A DNA stretch of 64,000 nucleotides from Gallionellaceae bacterium. Its GTDB lineage: Bacteria > Pseudomonadota > Gammaproteobacteria > Burkholderiales > Thiobacillaceae. Both the position numbers and the translations under genes were made by a program. Below, piece by piece: positions 62,076 to 64,000 of the stretch; the first letter of the stretch is position 1, and each line of letters opens with the position of its first letter. Below the pieces are notes generated by a model that was not told where the DNA came from, did no database searches, and was given only the letters and a program-made list of their open reading frames with translations. The stretch spans positions 243,069-307,068 of the forward strand of contig JAQTLU010000002.1 in the NCBI GenBank assembly GCA_028714735.1, read 5' to 3'.

Positions 62076-63109
62076 GAGGCGATGGTCCCGGGCCGGGCGA
62101 TAGCCAGGAGTTCGTCCACGCTGCCGTCGAAGGGCGGGATGTCGACCTTTCCGAGCCTGCCCTGGACCGTGTGGCCGAGGTTGTCCCATTCGAAGCCGAA
62201 ACCGTCCAGGGCGGTCTGGATTTCCCCGGCGATGCGCTGGCTGATCCCGGCGGGGCAGGCGGTCAGCAACACGGCGAAGGTCTCGTCGTCCATGCGTGCG
62301 ACCAGGTCGGTGTCGCGGACATGGGCGCGCAGCAGCGCGGCCAGGTGGCGGATCAGGGTGTTGCCGGCCTGGCTGCCGACCTCGTCATAGACGGCCCGGA
62401 TGCCGGTGAATGAAATGCCCAGGTAGGTCATCGGCTGGTCGGCCGCACGCCGCTTCTGCAAGGCGCGGTTCAGGCGGTCCGCCATGAAGCTGCGGCCCGG
62501 CAGCGAGGAAACCGGGTCACGGTCCCAGAGATCGGGCTGTTGCCGGCGCCATTCGTTTTCCTCGGACACGTCGCGCAGTTGCAGCAGGTAGTTGTTGATG
62601 CGGCCATGCTGGTCGTGCAGGGGCTGGCAGATGCCCTCCACTTCCAGTTCGAGACCATGCCGGTTGATCAGCCGGGCGCCGGCGGGGATCCTGACCTGGC
62701 CTTCCTTGCTGGCCTGTGCCAGCAGGACGGCCAGCAGGGGCGAGCGGGTTTCGTGGTCGATGAAATGCCAGGGCGCCTCGATGCCCGTGCCCAGCATGGC
62801 CTCGCCGGCCGGATTGAGGTAGTTCAAACCGCCCGCGGCATCGACTTGAATGATTGCGTCCGGGAGGGCGTTAAGGGTCGTTTCCACGCGTTTTTTCCGC
62901 GTCTGCAGGCGGATCAGCAGCAGGGCGGACAGGCTGGCCAGGAGGGCAAGGCCGATCAGCAACTGGGGCAGGCCGATGCCGTCAACCAGGGGGCCGGAGA
63001 CGGGCGCGAACGGCACCGGTTCGGCCGCGGCACCCAGGCTGACAGCGGATAGCGGCAGCAGGCAGAAATAGCCGATAGCGAGTATTGGATGTCTCGATTT
63101 GCCGTGCAT
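62072..63109 (-). CDS. PAS protein with degenerate GGDEF domain
   Basis: 345 residues: signal-like hydrophobic N-terminus (FCLLPLSAVSLGAAAE), a second transmembrane helix near residue 55 (LLIGLALLASLSALLLI), a PAS domain (about 75-185), and a GGDEF-type domain from about 195 (DPVSSLPGRSFMADRLNRAL). The GGDEF signature is replaced by RMDDETF, so diguanylate cyclase activity is doubtful. It may bind GTP or c-di-GMP, or serve as a PAS receptor. It is co-transcribed with glk, an unusual partner. Confidence 0.82.
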   Translation of the reverse strand: MHGKSRHPILAIGYFCLLPLSAVSLGAAAEPVPFAPVSGPLVDGIGLPQLLIGLALLASLSALLLIRLQTRKKRVETTLNALPDAIIQVDAAGGLNYLNPAGEAMLGTGIEAPWHFIDHETRSPLLAVLLAQASKEGQVRIPAGARLINRHGLELEVEGICQPLHDQHGRINNYLLQLRDVSEENEWRRQQPDLWDRDPVSSLPGRSFMADRLNRALQKRRAADQPMTYLGISFTGIRAVYDEVGSQAGNTLIRHLAALLRAHVRDTDLVARMDDETFAVLLTACPAGISQRIAGEIQTALDGFGFEWDNLGHTVQGRLGKVDIPPFDGSVDELLAIARPGTIAS

Positions 63110-63224
63110 GTCCCCGTGGTTCCTCGTTGCACCTTTGCGGCCGGCGCCCGACCAGAGGCTATTTTAGTATGAACTCACGCCCGCCCGGCCCGAATTCAGG
63201 TTCTGCCGCCCCGGCGCGGCAGGC

Positions 63225-63929
63225 TCAGGCGGCCAGTCCGGCGGCCCAGCGTGCGTACAGCCGGTCGGCAACGGCAGTCATGGCGGGCAGGTTACGGTCG
63301 ATGCCGGCAAGGATCGTTTCCGCCGCTTGTACGGCCGGACTGTCTGCCGCGGCGATCTCGTCGGCCCCGGCCCGGCACCATTCCTCAATCATCGCGGCGG
63401 TCATCTCGACATGGCATTGCAGGGCCAGGTGTTTGCCGAGGACGAAGCCCTGCTGCGCGCACCCTCCTGTTTCCAGGATGCGCACGGCAGCGTCGGGAAT
63501 GCTGAAGGTTTCGCCGTGCCAGTGAAAGGCCGGGAAGGCATGGATGTCACCGAACCAGGCCGCCGCCTCCGGCGCCTCGGTGACGCGGGCCTCGCCCCAG
63601 CCGATCTCCTTGACCGGATTGCGGCTGATGGTGCTGCCCAGCGCCCTGGCGATCAGTTGCCCGCCCAGGCAATGGCCGAGCACCGGGATATCGGCGGCGA
63701 CCGCCTTGCGGATCAGTTCCAGGCTGTGCGGAATCCAGGGCAGGGCGTCGTTGACGCTCATCGGGCCGCCCATGAACACCAAGCCGGAAAAGGCATCGGG
63801 CGAATCGGGAATGGCCTCGCCGCGATCGACCGCAATCAGTTGCCGGGGGATGCCATGGCCGTCGAGAAATTCGCCCAGGTGGCCGGCACCTTCATGGCCG
63901 ACGTGACGGAAGATGGCGACCGGTTTCAA
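63225..63929 (-). CDS. Class I glutamine amidotransferase (GMP-synthase-like)
   Basis: 234 residues. The catalytic cysteine is in PVLGHCLGGQLIARALG, the His is in ALQCHVEM with the Glu two residues on, and FHWHGETFSIP is the typical glutamine-binding loop. LVFMGGPMSVND gives the oxyanion-hole region. Standalone amidotransferases of this type often work on gamma-glutamyl compounds or are of unknown substrate. The start is TTG at 63929, just after the stop of the upstream gene, with AGAAGG nearby. Confidence 0.85.
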   Translation of the reverse strand: MKPVAIFRHVGHEGAGHLGEFLDGHGIPRQLIAVDRGEAIPDSPDAFSGLVFMGGPMSVNDALPWIPHSLELIRKAVAADIPVLGHCLGGQLIARALGSTISRNPVKEIGWGEARVTEAPEAAAWFGDIHAFPAFHWHGETFSIPDAAVRILETGGCAQQGFVLGKHLALQCHVEMTAAMIEEWCRAGADEIAAADSPAVQAAETILAGIDRNLPAMTAVADRLYARWAAGLAA

Positions 63930-64000
63930 TTAGCTGGCCTTCTTGTCGCGCTCGATCAGGGCGTAGGCGCTGTGGTTGTGGATCGACGAGAAGTACCCTT
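63930..64000 (-). CDS. C-terminal end of an unidentified gene
   Basis: On the minus strand the frame enters from the right edge and ends GYFSSIHNHSAYALIERDKK plus AS and TAA. Only 23 codons are in the window, so I cannot name it. It is probably in one transcript with the amidotransferase gene, which starts at the base after the stop. Confidence 0.55.
   Translation of the reverse strand, partial: GYFSSIHNHSAYALIERDKKAS

Overview
The window is high-GC bacterial DNA with betaproteobacterial gene order: ileS-lspA-slpA-ispH, ribF, murJ and rpsT sit together, and pilS-pilR follow a PP0621-family gene. The qmoA-qmoB-hdrC-hdrB cluster points to a sulfur-oxidising chemolithotroph of the Thiobacillus/Sulfuritortus kind. 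The lineage is inferred from gene content; no rRNA or tRNA gene was seen.

Layout. 0-8.6 kb: 3' end of ilvA, a GT8 glycosyltransferase, a molybdenum-cofactor operon on the minus strand (mobB-moeA-moaD-moaE, then a Crp/Fnr regulator and a DUF2892 membrane protein) facing moaA, then panD, ampD, a thioredoxin-like gene and a cation exchanger. 8.6-10.6 kb: a PAS protein overlapping a CZB-type chemoreceptor. 10.7-18.4 kb: ispH, slpA, lspA, ileS, a paired-hairpin inverted-repeat element, ribF and murJ. 18.45-20.75 kb: a complete 2.3-kb IS1-like element with matching ends and an 8-bp target duplication, carrying a P63C-domain gene and a small basic-protein gene. 20.8-22.4 kb: rpsT, ppa and a phosphodiesterase.

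22.4-48.4 kb is the accessory core. A type I secretion system (HlyD-like adaptor, ABC exporter, TolC-like channel) diverges from a gene for a 1682-residue Ser/Asp/Ala/Val-rich repeat protein with no RTX nonapeptides. It is followed by a SPINDLY-type (GT41) O-GlcNAc transferase homologue, three sulfotransferase-like genes and three glycosyltransferases, several of them visibly AT-richer than the rest. Next come a cyanophycin-synthetase-like ATP-grasp protein with a degenerate Mur-ligase half, two methyltransferases, a ThuA-like protein, an AMP-dependent ligase, an acyl carrier protein, an alpha/beta-hydrolase-like protein, a fourth sulfotransferase and a trypsin-like protease. My reading is that the first half exports and decorates a sulfated glycoprotein of the cell surface. 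The second half looks like a small biosynthetic cluster of unknown product. Both are inferences.

49.5-64 kb: qmoA-qmoB-hdrC-hdrB (electron transfer between APS reductase and the quinone pool), an unrecognised protein next to a B12-binding radical SAM protein, two small genes, the pilS/pilR two-component system, glk, a PAS protein with a degenerate GGDEF domain, a class I glutamine amidotransferase, and the last codons of an unidentified gene.
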